From assembly GCA_036346355.1 (NCBI GenBank), contig CM070583.1, positions 682,001-746,000 of the forward strand: 64,000 nt of DNA, written 5' to 3'. Below are positions 42,651 through 54,412 of the stretch, piece after piece. How positions within the stretch are numbered: the stretch's first letter is position 1; each line of letters starts with the position of its first letter. A model generated the notes under the pieces. The model was not told the origin of the DNA. It saw only the letters and a program-made list of their open reading frames with translations, and searched no databases. This DNA comes from Rhipidocladum racemiflorum. Taxonomy: Eukaryota; Streptophyta; Magnoliopsida; Poales; Poaceae. The position numbers and the translations under genes are program-made.

Positions 42651-45600
42651 TGAATTATGCTGCTATTTTTTGGGTGTGACTACGTTTAACTCCGCTTTCA
42701 TGCAAGGCTAGCAAAAGGATAAGTGACTACTATCTACTTTTTATTCGTGTTTTAATATTTATGCAACTTAAAAAAAACATATAAGCACCTCTCGTTAGGG
42801 TTAAAAGTAGTGCTCTTATACTTTCACAATTTGGCATTTCACATGCTCTTGTGACCAAGATCATTAATTAAGAAAAACAAAAATCGTATCAGCATGACAT
42901 GTCCTTTTGATTGATGTTAATAAGAAAAAGAAACAATCGTAAGAAGGACGTAAGCGTAAAACACATGAGTTCCCCTTCGGGGTAAGCTGATGGAATATCA
43001 CTTGGGCAGTTACTGACTTTTGCGAAGGAAAGTGGTCAAAAGCGATGTAGATACCTTCACAATCAACTTTCGATCGAATAAAACATTTGACATGGAAGCT
43101 AGACGAATGGAAGAGTACATGGTGAAAGTGGGCGTACGTGCTAACATAGGTTTTACGGACTCTCTCTCTTCCAGATGGAACTTTGTAATAATTTATATGG
43201 CTATAGATTTTCCTGGTCAAAAAATTCATATGCTATTTTGATAACCAGTGATCTTTACCACGAGTATTTCATTTGTTGTAAAGGATGTGCTTGATCGACT
43301 AGCGACAAGCTAGGCTGATATGTATCAGCATGCATGTTTTGCAATAACTTATGTTACATTAAGTTAACTTGGAGCAAGGTTTACAATACTCAAGCTAAAT
43401 TGACCAGCAACCATTAAAAAACTTACAAAATCTTGATTTCGAAATTAAATTTATAGGAGCCTGATCAAATTGTCCTACGACTTTAAGATATTATAAAAAG
43501 CATACAAATTAACAAGCCAAATTAACGATATGTATGAAATCAAGTAATTGTAAATCTAAATTGTTTCTTTACCGGTATCGGTAAGTCCAAACAAATTAAT
43601 ATACCATTCATGCATATAACTATGAGTAAGAATGGACTTAACAGATAGAAAGAAAGAAAAATCAAGGCAAATAAATCTAGGAAATAATACAAGGGGACTT
43701 TAGCATAAGTTTGAGTCATACGAGAAACTGTCAAATATTACAAGGGAAAAAAATGAAAACATGTCGTACGGATGTACTATATATATAATAACTAGAATAT
43801 ATGGATATACTGCCCCTGTACTACAAATATAGTGGAAAAACCATATGCCCATAGATTTTTTTTTTCTGACCTGAATTAAGTATACACAGGTACATGCGAC
43901 AACAGTACAATTAACTAACGTTCTTTTCAAAGAGCAATATAATTAACATTAAGGTATCTCAGTTTACATAAAATACCAGTGCATTAATGGCCTTTTCAGT
44001 TCATGTACGATACAGATTGAAGCTATTATTGTACTTTAGTTTTCTTAATCATGCATGCAAGGGGACTTTTGGGCACTAAAGTTCGAAGAAAAATACAAGA
44101 GAATATGTATGAACTCCTCGGACTTTTTAAAATAATTTTACAAGAATAATAGGTCAAAAAGAAAGTTACAAAAATACACATTGTAGCTACAGAGACTCTG
44201 TCACCAATTGAAATGGTGACAGAGATTGTTTTATCATGAATTGAACTTGGCCGACGGATTATTTTATCGTAGATTCATTTAATCGATAAGATTAAAGCCT
44301 TTATCGTCATTTGAATCGGCAATAGGCCTTGTTACCATTTCAAATGGCGCATGTTGTCAATTCAAATGGCGATAGAGATGTATTTTTGTAATTTTTTGGT
44401 ATAATATTTTTTAAAATTATTTTAAAAATATATTATTTTAAAATACTCTATATGCTTTTTTTTCATGCTAAGAATCAGTACACCACTACAGGCTATAGCT
44501 ATAGCCAGCTAGATAGATAGACATATGGGGTAGCTGCTAAGCTAGATAGATAGAGCTCGTTACAGCTTTTCAATGGTTGGTTTGGCCGCACTGTCCTCTC
44601 TAGGAACTCTTCAACCAAAGCCTCTTTTTTCTTTACTGGTTTATTTTTGCCGTCTTGATGCATAGAATTCAGCACCTCGCCACTCATGACTGATCATGGC
44701 ACTGAATACCCCGCACCAATAATTCCCTCTAGCTATCTCAACCTCTTAAGGCTACGCCCAATACACAAATCCTTAGATAGATGCTTAAATGATGAGAAAT
44801 ATTATCATATTATAAAATATCTATATCGAAGACTTAAGATTTTCAATATAAACATCTCTTTAATAGATACTTAGATGTTATACCATTCATTTGATTATAT
44901 AAGCATCTGTTAAACATAGATGCTTAATTAAACCGATGCTTCGAAATAAACACTTTATCTATCCTATGTGACAAGAAAAATTATTATTTTTATTACCAAG
45001 TATCTCTTTAAACACCTGCTTTGTATATGGCATAAGAGAAGAAAAGTGAGTCAAAACAACTAGATGGGTACCACCGCACGAGGATGTTTCCAGGAAATTT
45101 GTGTCAAAATTTTTAAAAATTGTAAAAGTTTGATCGTGCTTTAAAATTTTTATAGTAGCTCAAGCATGCTCTCAAAACCCTTCTAAAAAAGTTTTAAAAT
45201 TTTTCAACATGCTTTAGCAGCTTAATTAAATCAACGAAGTTGCTTTAAATGCATTAGCTTAGGCATGCTCTGAGTACCCTTATCAAAAAGTTTCAAAAAT
45301 TTCTGACATTATTTGGTAGCTCAATTAAATCAGCAAAAAAATTACTTCAATGATAAAATTAAGGACACGTGGGGACTTCATGGGCAGGAAGTATCCCAGA
45401 TTTAATAAGTAGTAGTGGTATTTTCCTTGCCTTTGATCAGTAAGATGTACACTAACATGTACATGTGCAAGATGTACATACATGTCCTAAGAGAAGTAAA
45501 ATGAGTGAAAACAATTTTCCTTCCCTCTGATCTCTCGAGTTCAAACCCAACAAAGAGAGATCGAGCGAGAGGGGAGCAAGTCGTTGTTAACTCATCATCT

Positions 45601-46065
45601 CTACGTGACAAGCTGCAGCCAAGTAACCAATAAATGTAAGTAGTAGCACCATCTTCAAATCTCTGATCCTAATTAAGCTCACCACTCAACCAGTAGCTAG
45701 CTAGCTAGTCAGCATGCTTGTAACAGACTTGGGTTGCCACACTGACAAAACACGTACGCAAGCTAGCTAGCTACTACATACCATGGAGAATTGTATATAC
45801 TACGGTACTATACTGTCTCCAATTTGTTTTCTCTGCAAATGAAAACAGCACAGAGCCCTGAAGATGACATGGCAAAATAGCACAAAGTAACCCTAGCTAA
45901 TCTCTCTTATTAATTAAGTAATTGTACTTCCACAAAACACCAACGCAAAGTACCGGCCGGCCGGCACCCACAACAAGAACAATTAAGATCAAATCAAAAT
46001 TACCTCTCTGCTAGTCATCCATCCCTAGCTAGTTCGTTAATCAGCTATATATAGCTCTCGCGCCC
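42651..46065. other. Intergenic region 3' of the HECATE-like gene
   Basis: No gene supported. Holds a degraded MITE (42705-42800), a stretch 44180-44400 with short inverse repeats such as CAATTGAAATGGTGAC and TCAATTCAAATGGCG, and a MITE-like segment from 44735 (GGCTACGCCCAATACAC) to about 44990. 45120-45340 has loose direct repeats of 'aaatttttcaacatgctttagcagctcaattaaatcag'. CTAGCTAG-rich sequence precedes the gene's 3' end. Confidence 0.45.
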
Positions 46066-46992
46066 TCAGCGCGTTCCATAACTGCTTTGGCCACCGCTGC
46101 TGAAGCCGAAACCTAGCGCCGCGTGTGCGCCGCCCATCGACGACGAGGACGACGACGACGTCGGCCCGTGGATATCCACGGGCCTCGTGAGGCCGGCCCA
46201 ATCGATGACCAGTCCGGCCCCCAGCGGCATGAATGGCCCACCGGCTCGCCCAGCTGGTGGGCCTACGACTGAGGTGCTAGGCCCCGCCGGAGCTCCGGCG
46301 GACGCCACGGCAGGGTACTGCTGGCCGGGCGGCTGGTGCTGGAGCTCCTGGACCTGGCGTTTGAGGAACTTGATGTAGCGGATGGCCTCGTCGAGCATGG
46401 AGGCGGTGTCCATCTTGGTGCCCCCCGGGACGAGGCGCTGCAGGATGCGGATGCGCTCGCTGATCCGCTCGCGGCGGTGGCGGGCGGCGACGCTCTGGGG
46501 GTCGTCGCTGATGCGGACGTTGCGGCGGCGCGTCTTCTTGATGGTGGCTGGGTCGACGTCGACCGGCTGCATGGCGGCGATCCTGTACATCATCTCCTTC
46601 ACGGCGCCGAGCTCCTCCCCCGCGTCGTCGCCAGCGGCGACGTCCTGGCCGCCGGCCGCGGCCTCGTGCCTCAACTCCTCCTGGTCGTGGCGGGGCTCGT
46701 GATGGCGCCGCCGATGAGAGGAGGGGTCCAAGTCGAAAGGGTGGAGGTGGTGGTGGTGGTGGTGGTGAGGTGGAGGAGGAGGAGGGAAGACGGAGGAAGA
46801 AGGACAAGGATCTAACGGGTGGTGAGGATGGTGGTGGTGAGGAGGAGGGTGGAGGGCGAAGGGTAATGGCGGCGGCAGCGGGGGTGGAACCGGGGCGGGG
46901 TGGTCGAAGAGGAGAGGGTGGTGGTGGCTGCCTAGGCTCATGTCCAGGTCCCATGAGTTGCTGCTGCTCGAGTTGTGGGTGATGTTGTCCAT
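46066..46992 (-). CDS. HECATE-like bHLH transcription factor (subfamily VIIIb)
   Basis: Nuclear regulator related to Arabidopsis HECATE1-3 and INDEHISCENT, which control gynoecium and meristem development. Single exon, 308 residues, as is usual for this subfamily. Residues 1-100 are low-complexity Pro/His-rich. The signature VKEMMYRIAAMQPVDVDPAT (131-150) and the bHLH follow: basic region NVRISDDPQSVAARHRRERI (158-177), helix 1-loop ILQRLVPGGTKMDTASMLDEA, and helix 2 IRYIKFLKRQVQELQ. The position where E-box-binding bHLHs have the conserved Glu is Ala170 (AARHRRE), which is typical of this atypical group and suggests a heterodimer or variant target preference. The tail is Gly/Ser/Pro-rich. 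A TATA box and a (CT)n-containing leader lie upstream. HECATE is preferred over IND because IND is restricted to Brassicaceae. Confidence 0.9.
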   Translation of the reverse strand: MDNITHNSSSSNSWDLDMSLGSHHHPLLFDHPAPVPPPLPPPLPFALHPPPHHHHPHHPLDPCPSSSVFPPPPPPHHHHHHHLHPFDLDPSSHRRRHHEPRHDQEELRHEAAAGGQDVAAGDDAGEELGAVKEMMYRIAAMQPVDVDPATIKKTRRRNVRISDDPQSVAARHRRERISERIRILQRLVPGGTKMDTASMLDEAIRYIKFLKRQVQELQHQPPGQQYPAVASAGAPAGPSTSVVGPPAGRAGGPFMPLGAGLVIDWAGLTRPVDIHGPTSSSSSSSMGGAHAALGFGFSSGGQSSYGTR

Positions 46993-47198
46993 GCCGATCG
47001 GCCGCTAGCTATCACTACCAGCTCGCTACTACCAGCTAGATCACTACTAGTACTTCTCAACCACACCACACCGCAGTAGCAAATTAAGCTAGACGATGTA
47101 GTAGACGAGACGATGGGCTCTTGATCCTCCGAAATGAACCTAGCAGCTAGCTAGAGAAGAAGGTATATCTCTGTTAGCTTGATCTATCACAGGAGATC

Positions 47199-47200
<2 letters not shown>

Positions 47201-47233
<33 letters not shown>
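47201..47233. repeat. (GA)n microsatellite in the HECATE-like leader
   Basis: Reads as (CT)n on the transcribed strand, between the probable TATA box and the ATG. CT-rich leaders are common in plant regulatory genes. Confidence 0.9.
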
Positions 47234-47235
<2 letters not shown>

Positions 47236-47255
47236 CATGAATGGTCACATAAGGG

Positions 47256-47266
47256 AGGGCTTTATA
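47256..47266 (-). promoter_or_regulatory. TATA box of the HECATE-like gene
   Basis: The minus strand reads CCCCTATAAAGCCC, about 270 bp before the start codon, implying a leader of about 240 nt. Confidence 0.65.
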
Positions 47267-47424
47267 GGGGAATGGGGGGCTAGAGAAGGAGAAGGCCTTT
47301 GGTAGCTAGAGGTGTCAATTGCGCAAGAAGTTGGAGTAAGTAGCGTAAGGAGGTAAGTTTTTTTTTTCGTAGCCCCTTTCAACGTTGGAATGCATGGGCA
47401 AAAGGCTAGGGATGGAAATTGCTA

Positions 47425-47684
47425 CTCCCTTCGTTTTTGAATACATATCATTTTAGCTTTCAAATTTTATTCTTAAATATATGCCATTCTACAATTTGGA
47501 GACAACTTTTAACTGCCTTTTCTTTGCATACTCCTAGTATTCATTATTTCCTATGTTAATTATTATTGTGGATTAGAGTAACACATACCAATAGGTGAGC
47601 TAATGAAGAATGACGGTTTGTTATTTATACACGTACTTTGGTTAAAATGTAAAATCCTAAAATATCATATATCCAGGAACGGAG
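47425..47684 (+). mobile_element. Stowaway MITE (260 bp, TA target)
   Basis: Ends CTCCCTTCGTTTTTGAAT and CAGGAACGGAG are the Stowaway-type inverted termini, with TA on both sides (47423-47424, 47685-47686). It lies about 430 bp upstream of the HECATE-like start codon, just beyond the probable TATA box. Related to 19824-20085. Confidence 0.85.
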
Positions 47685-49271
47685 TAAGGAATTATTATTA
47701 TGCTGTAGTGGCTAGCTATGTGCTATGCTAGAGGCAGGGAAAAGCAAAGTTAATCTGCTTCCACAGTTAGCTACATATGACAGTTTGTCACTAAACTTTA
47801 CTTAAAAAATGTTCTTGTGGTACGTTATCCTTTGAACTTTTCGCTGTTCTAGCCTCTGAAAAAAAATTTAGAACTAGACCTCGTCGAATGTTTTTTTAGC
47901 AATTATGGCCCCTAATGTAGCGGATGGAGGGCGCTGCATTCGCCACGACGTGACAAGTGGCAATGCAGTGTCCCCACTCAACGAAAATAAAAAAGAAAAA
48001 AATAGCAGTGCAGTGCTCCCAAGGAATTTCGATCCCAGCCACTAAAATTTTCCTTCATTGTCTTTTCTGAATTTCATAATTTAGATTATATTTGATATTG
48101 ACTCTTTCTTTTAATATAAGACGTTATAACTCGGGGGGTTTTTATTCTAAATTTTAGTTAATAAAAGGCATTACATCAGCGAATGCTACAAATAAAAAAT
48201 CCCACAATCCTCACCTAAATTATCATCTAGTATTTGTGCAACATCATGCGTGAGGATGGCCGGCAGCGGATGGATCTGGACGAACACGCCGGTGACTGCA
48301 AGAGCTCAGTGTGAGGAGTATCGGAAGTGCAATGAATGTGTCCGAAACTTCACAGAATGGAGTGTATAACGCGTGAACTATAAGTGGGTCGGACCGGGCC
48401 TAATGAGTATGGTACTATTTTCTATTTTTTTTACCCATTTCAGTTATATAAATTTGATTTTGCATCAAAAACATCTCAAAATTTTAGTTTTTCATATCAT
48501 TTCGATGTCAGATGTTATAAATCTATCAATACTACTTTTAGAAAAATTTACAACAAAATTTCGTAATTTTTTTAATTTTTTGAATTTGAATTTGAATTGA
48601 ACCGGTTTGCTGATCGGAATCTATTATCGAACCGGCTCGGTAAGGTTGGTTTTCGTGAAATTTGCTCGATTTTTTGCATCATTATATTGTTATATTTTTA
48701 ATAAAATTATAATTAGATAAAGTAGCGATCAAATGTGGGTAGTGAAGACCATGCCGATTTATAAAAGGACGAGTAGAGAAAATAACGATGGTGGTAGTAA
48801 TATTTTTTGTATCGTAATATTTATCTGAGTAGTGGTTCTATGCGGCACATCTAAATACAAGGTGTGCAAATCTCAAAATAAATGAAAGGATAAGTAATTA
48901 TCGTCTATCCTACCTTTAAATGATACGTAGAAAGGCCTCTCTTTATTCGACTTTAATTCGTATGAAAAGTGCTGTATATAGCTAGATCCTTGGTTTGCGC
49001 ACGACCATGCTGTTGTTGGCCAAAGAATTCTCGTGGGAGCATAACGCGGAAGTGTTGATGGGATCAGGGTTAACATGGAGTAACTTGTAACTACGGGGGG
49101 ACGTGGGGTCAACTCACCATGGATATGGGGTTACCAAATCCGGCAATGGTGATGGCAGCAATAGAATAATGAGGTAGGAGGGAGAAGAAGAAAGGTGGCG
49201 CGTGCATATGCAAGCATGATGCATGCTGTCGACTAGCTCTAACTCCAGTAGTCGACTAGCGCTAATGGAGT
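47685..49271. other. Intergenic, no gene seen
   Basis: AT-rich. A degraded relative of the 40011 MITE is at 48852-48945 (GTGTGCAAATCTCAAAATAAA...GGATAAGTAATTATCG). No conserved frame. Confidence 0.45.
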
Positions 49272-49307
49272 CCAGAGAGAGAGAGAGAGAGAGGGAGAGA
49301 TAGATGT

Positions 49308-49345
<38 letters not shown>

Positions 49346-49418
49346 AGAGGGAGAGATAGATGTCCACAGAGAGAGAGAGAGAGAGAGAGAGATGTCCAGA
49401 GAGAGAGAGAGAGATGTC
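49272..49418. repeat. Compound (GA)n repeat with TAGATGTCC spacers
   Basis: GA runs are separated by three GATGTCCAGAGAG-type spacers, i.e. a higher-order repeat of a GA tract plus a spacer. Confidence 0.9.
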
Positions 49419-49838
49419 CTGTGCCACCCCTCGTGAAGTCACTGCAGGCTTTCACACATCCCTAGGCCACCCTTCTCACCCCTCTCTTCTCCTTCCTGCA
49501 CCTTTCGTCGTCTCGTCTCTCCTTGACATTCTGCGCGCCGTAGTTCTATATAGGTCTATATACTTTTCATTTACTAGATCTTAGCTTGATTTAATTATAC
49601 ATTGATCAAGTCGATCGATTGCTAAGGGACCTAGTGTACGTAAGACAAACCTAACAATCTCCTCCTCCGTATATACCGTTTCTCGACTTGATCAATGTAT
49701 TTACCTGATCAATACCTCACCAGGGTGAACTTACTGCAGCTAGGTTGCCATGGGAGTTGAATTTCTCCCTTGGACTGGCGCTTGTACTGATCCGTCAGAA
49801 CCCTAGATGGGAATCGAGCTTCCATATTTCTTGTGTAT

Positions 49839-49840
<2 letters not shown>

Positions 49841-49877
<37 letters not shown>
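49841..49877 (+). repeat. (TC)n microsatellite
   Basis: About 18 units followed by TG-rich sequence. Confidence 0.95.
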
Positions 49878-49885
<8 letters not shown>

Positions 49886-50200
49886 TTCTCTGTGTGTTTG
49901 TGTGATGAATGTATGACGAATGCAAGCATTGAATTCCTAGGTTTCCTGCCACAGCCAATGTAAACCTTCCCAGCTCCCCGATCGAGTGGACAATGAGATA
50001 TATATAGCAATTCAATTCCATAATTGTTTAGTGTCTTTAGTGGTTCGATTTTGCATAAACTATTTCTGTATGGATCGACCAACATGCTTGTAAATCCATG
50101 TACATCTTATTCGTGCACTTTCTCAGTTTCAGCTTGATATACAGAATTCAAGCTGGATCCGAATAGCAGCTCAATTATGGTCACTATAGCTAAATTGTGC

Positions 50201-50848
50201 CACTACTACAGAAATGGCTTCCAGAAGCGGTTCAAAACCACTTCCAGAAACGGTTCTACAACCGCTTCTAAGCAACCGCGAGTGATACCCCGAAGGGTAT
50301 CACAAGCGGTTGCTAGAACCGCTTGTGGTGGTACGAAACCAAGCGATAAAAGACTACCAATAATATCGTGGGAATGGAATTCGAACCCACGACCAGCACT
50401 CCATCCTCGTGACCCGCTTCATCCATCTAGCCAACCCACCCCACGCGTGCTCTCTGATAGAATAGGACACACATTCCTTTTATTATTTCTAAAACTGGGT
50501 TCTACAAGCGGTTCGTGATACGAACCCCTTCTGAAGGGGGTCTTTAGAAGCGGTTCGTGTCACGAACCGCTTCTAAAGCCCCACCTTTAGAAGCGGTTCG
50601 TGGCACGAACCCCTTCTAAAGCTTTAGAAGCGGTTGGAGACACGAACCGCTTGTAAAGATCTTTAGAAGGGGTTCGTGCCACGAACCCCTTCTAAAGGTG
50701 GGGCTTTAGAAGGGGTTCGTGCCACGAACCGCTTCTAGAGATCCCCTCCGGCCTGTTGCCATGAACCGCTTCTGGTGTGAGCATTACAACCGGTTCGCAC
50801 CAAACCGTTTCTAATAGGCCGCTTGTGATGCCCGGTTTTGTAGTAGTG
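50201..50848. mobile_element. Non-autonomous CACTA element (648 bp, 3-bp TSD)
   Basis: Ends CACTACTACAGAAATGG and CCGGTTTTGTAGTAGTG are CACTA-type inverted termini, flanked by TGC (50198-50200 and 50849-50851). Dense subterminal repeats, direct and inverse, of TTTAGAAGCGGTTCGTG fill the right half and GAAGCGGTT/AACCGCTT the left, as expected for transposase binding sites. No coding capacity. A tRNA-like segment is inside (50360-50433). Confidence 0.92.
50360..50433 (-). other. tRNA-like segment with Pol III A- and B-box motifs inside the CACTA element
   Basis: On the minus strand TGGCTAGATGG (A-box-like, 50433-50423) is followed by the exact B-box GGTTCGAATTC (50387-50377), 35 nt later, and by a stem CGTGGG...CCCACG around the T-arm. 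It lacks a complete acceptor stem and clear anticodon arm. It is best read as a degraded tRNA or tRNA-derived SINE head carried by the element. Confidence 0.5.
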
Positions 50849-53282
50849 TGCCTTCAATTTTATATATGGTGAAGGCCATGCATGCATGGTATAAAACTAT
50901 AAATAGCAAAATTTTGCTGCTAGATGTCTATATCTAGACACATACATGCAGAGGGGTGTGCACAGGATAAAATCTGCATCCATTATTCTTACATACAAAT
51001 GTTGGATTCTTTTTTTTAATTTCTTTTCGTGGATAGATATTAATATAACAACCAGTGCCTGCATTGCATTGCAAGTTGGAATCTAGGAAACAATTCCAAG
51101 TTAAGGCATCACATGGCACCCGGCATGTAGAATTATATATATATCGAGCTAGATTGTGCATGCAAGTCTGTATATATGTATGTCTATACATGGGCAGCTA
51201 GCTCATATTTGTGTGGATATCTCTGCACATGCATGCATAAATTATATGTAGAGGGGAAGCAGCGAGACAGCTAGCTTACTACTACGACAGAAGATATATT
51301 GATATATATTTTTGGGAGGGCAAAGTTTAACATCCCAAGCTAGCTTTGTCCTCTCCCCCTTGACATGGATGCATCCTCAACCAACTCACCCTACATATGC
51401 CACTTGCTGCTTTCTGCTTGTTTAGCATAAACACAAGCTAAAAGCAGCACTAGTGTATGCATTATACATCAACTTTAATTCCATAGGTCAACATGATGTG
51501 CTTGCAAGGCAACTTATTTAATTACCTCAAAAGCCAACAAATGTGTTTAATTCCATAGGGGGGCTCCGATGATTTTTTTTCAATCATATCGCATTGGAGT
51601 ATCTTAGACTTATTATTGAAGTATACCGAAAATAATAGTGGACTATAACACATTTGTTTATATGGTATATTGGAGGTGGGAGTATGTACTCCAGAGAATA
51701 CGAAAAAGGCTATATATATATATACACACACACTGCGCGCCTTAGCAAAGCAGTAGAAGTGACTGCAATATGATAAGTAAAAGAGAACAAACTGTACCTA
51801 CAAGAGCAGGAAACCTCCAAAATTTCCCATCACAAAGCTAACTCCACCATATGTGCATGTATGGACACACACCTGCATGCATGAGTACTGTAGTGCGTCC
51901 TTGCAATTAGGACAGACACGAAACAACAAAGATAAAAATCACATCTTGTACGTACGTGTATATTGCAACCGATCTATCTTACTTCTGGCCTTCTCTCTCC
52001 ATCATCGTGCATGCAGACCCGAAGAGCTAGCAGTAGCACACACAAATCTATATGTATCATACTATCATAGAGAGCATGCATATCATAATCATATATGATA
52101 GGGAAGGAAAAGCCTGCAAGGATGAAACATATGTGGACAACTGCAGCGATGGATAATGTAACTCTGCATATAAACAAGTGATCGATCAGATAACGCCATC
52201 ATGCATGGAGATGGACTTGCCAAGATGCATATAAACAAGTGTTCTAGCTCTACACGCACACACAAGTATGGTACATATGTTTATATGGTTCGTGCCTAGC
52301 CCTCCTGCCTACCCGATCGACAGGTACATTTCGATCTGGTTCAAGTAAAGATAAAAAGATTAGAGTAGAGCTAAATGAGGCGTTAATTAATAATTTCCGG
52401 GTCGTTCTTTCTTAGTAGAAACATGCATAAATATTGTTAATACAGATCTAATTAAAGGAACCGACTATCTTGGTAGAAATAAGCATACATTACACTATAA
52501 AAACTATCTTGGTACATTTCACTATCGATATCTTCTTAAATATTTAGATTGGATATACAAAAACTATATGTATAGATTTGTCTGGAAAAGCACTTTAATA
52601 ATATTATAATGCTCCAATACTCCCAACAGAAGGTGGAAAATAAAGATTTTGAAAGACTACGTACGTACTATAGATTCATATATATAGCACCCATCATCCA
52701 TGCCTTGACGAGTTCTCTAATTAGGTAGGGGCTCCCATGCATTATCAAGATACAATTTCAGGTGTTGTGTGTGTGTATACTTATCACTGGACCTAGTACG
52801 TAGCCTTTCCGGCCGTCTCTATATATTCAAAACATCCTATATATAACACTACTGAAAATGCAAAAGCAGACACAAAAAGATGTGACAAATTTCAGTTGGC
52901 TTTTCCATAGCTTATAGGTTGAGCATGAAATGATACACATATTCTGGTATGTATATGATTCACTTTACTGGTACAAACATACTAATGACTAAGGCTTACT
53001 CTGATTTTTGGTGTGCAAGAACTGCCAAAAGTTCAATTATCCAAAGGGGGATTGGGTTCAAATTAAGGAGATCGGTTAATTCATTCAGGCAACAATTTGT
53101 TTTCAGGATACTATATTACAATGGACCATTGTCAGAGAAAAGAACTGTATATATATTGGTACTGCGTGCCATGCATGCATACAAACTCATTGCTGTTAAC
53201 TTAGTTATGAGTTCATCGTTCATCGTTCATCAATTAATGAGCACGCAACCCATGCATGTGACGGACAATATTATATTACTTA
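50849..53282. other. Intergenic, no gene seen
   Basis: AT-rich with TA/ATGCATGC motifs. 51555-51705 is a partial third copy of the GGGAGTA MITE family (GGGAGTATGTACTCC, then TACGAAAAAGGCTATATAT). No supported reading frame. Confidence 0.45.
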
Positions 53283-53687
53283 CCCTCCGTTAGTTTTTAT
53301 AAGGCGTTCACGTAATTTTATATTTGTTTGCAAATTTTAATGAACAAGTAGTTCCACTAATATATAGATTATATGATACAAAAGTGATGATACCGTTATA
53401 TTCGTATTTCAAAGTACTTTCTTATGATTTAAAAGCACAAAATTAAGGGTATTTCTTCTTAGCACATGGACCAAAAAGACATTGAAAAAAAAAACTAAAT
53501 TATCCCTAATTATTATAACTAAGCACTATATTCGATTCATGCATGTAAAGAATACAACACAAAAATGAATATTTATTAGGGGTATAGAGGAAACAGCACA
53601 TTAAATTTGTATTAAAATATAAAATACGTATTATATTTGTGGATAAAATTATTTAAAAATATTTTTTTATAAACTTAGACGGGGAAG
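53283..53687. mobile_element. Stowaway-like element (405 bp, TA target)
   Basis: Starts CCCTCCGTTAGTTTTTATAA after TA and ends AACTTAGACGGGGAAG before TA; the termini are short inverse matches of the Stowaway CTCCCTCCGT type. The interior is AT-rich without coding capacity. Confidence 0.65.
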
Positions 53688-54004
53688 TAATTAGTTAAGC
53701 AAATGAGGTAGTCAGGGGGATTAAGGACAGGGATAAGGATCACTACTTGCAAGAATTGAAATACTATATATAAGTTATTAATAGTGTGCTAGGTTGTTCT
53801 TCCTGTTAGTATTAGGCTATTAGCTGAAGAATGGAGACACATGCTAGCTGCATGGCTCCAAGTGGCCTACCTGCAGCGTGCAGTGTACTTTCAGAAGGGG
53901 GCTTTCCTTGTTCAGCAAAGGGTGCTGCTGCAACATGTTGAAGGCTGAAGAATAGCTAGTCCCAAGGCAGTGTACTGGGCCTCTTACGCAGCCACGGAAG
54001 GCTG

Positions 54005-54412
54005 AGCACTAGGGATGAAAAAAGAATAAAAATAAATGAGTACTCACAAACTCAGTTTTATTCGGCTCAAACTCGTTTCTTAACGAGTCGAGTCGTGATT
54101 TGAACTCGTTTAGATAACGAGTTAAATGAGTCGATTCGCAAGTTTAACGAGTCCTTCGAGTCGGCAAGTATATATAGCTGTAAACATGTGAGGCGAGGAT
54201 GATAACGCATGTCATACTGTATAGTCTCAACTGCAATTCTCCTCTTAGATTGTAATATCGAGTTTAACGAGCCAATGTGGGAGTTTAACGAGTCGAGCCG
54301 AGCTGAGGTTTAAGCTCGTTAAGATAACAAATCGAGTCGAATTAGTTCGTTGTTTTAACGAATTTGAGTAAGCCGAGTCGAGTCGAGCCGAATTGACTCG
54401 TTATGCACCCTT
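54005..54412. mobile_element. AACGAGTCGAG-rich transposon-like block
   Basis: CTCGTTT/AACGAG and CGAGTCGAGTCG motifs recur in both orientations between AGGGATGAAAAAAG (left) and GACTCGTTATGCACCC (right). This is a MITE-like pattern seen widely in grasses. Ends are approximate and no target duplication is clear. Confidence 0.5.

Noticed and set aside
46277..46982. Several long open frames on both strands across the HECATE-like gene
   Set aside because: They are low-complexity shadows of a GC-rich single-exon gene; only the 308-residue minus-strand frame carries a recognisable bHLH.
50360..50433. Functional tRNA gene
   Set aside because: A- and B-box motifs are present, but no full cloverleaf, acceptor stem or convincing anticodon; kept only as a tRNA-like segment.
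52949..53293. 114-residue open frame in intergenic DNA
   Set aside because: No signal, domain or codon bias; AT-rich sequence of this length yields such frames by chance, and its end runs into a Stowaway-like element.
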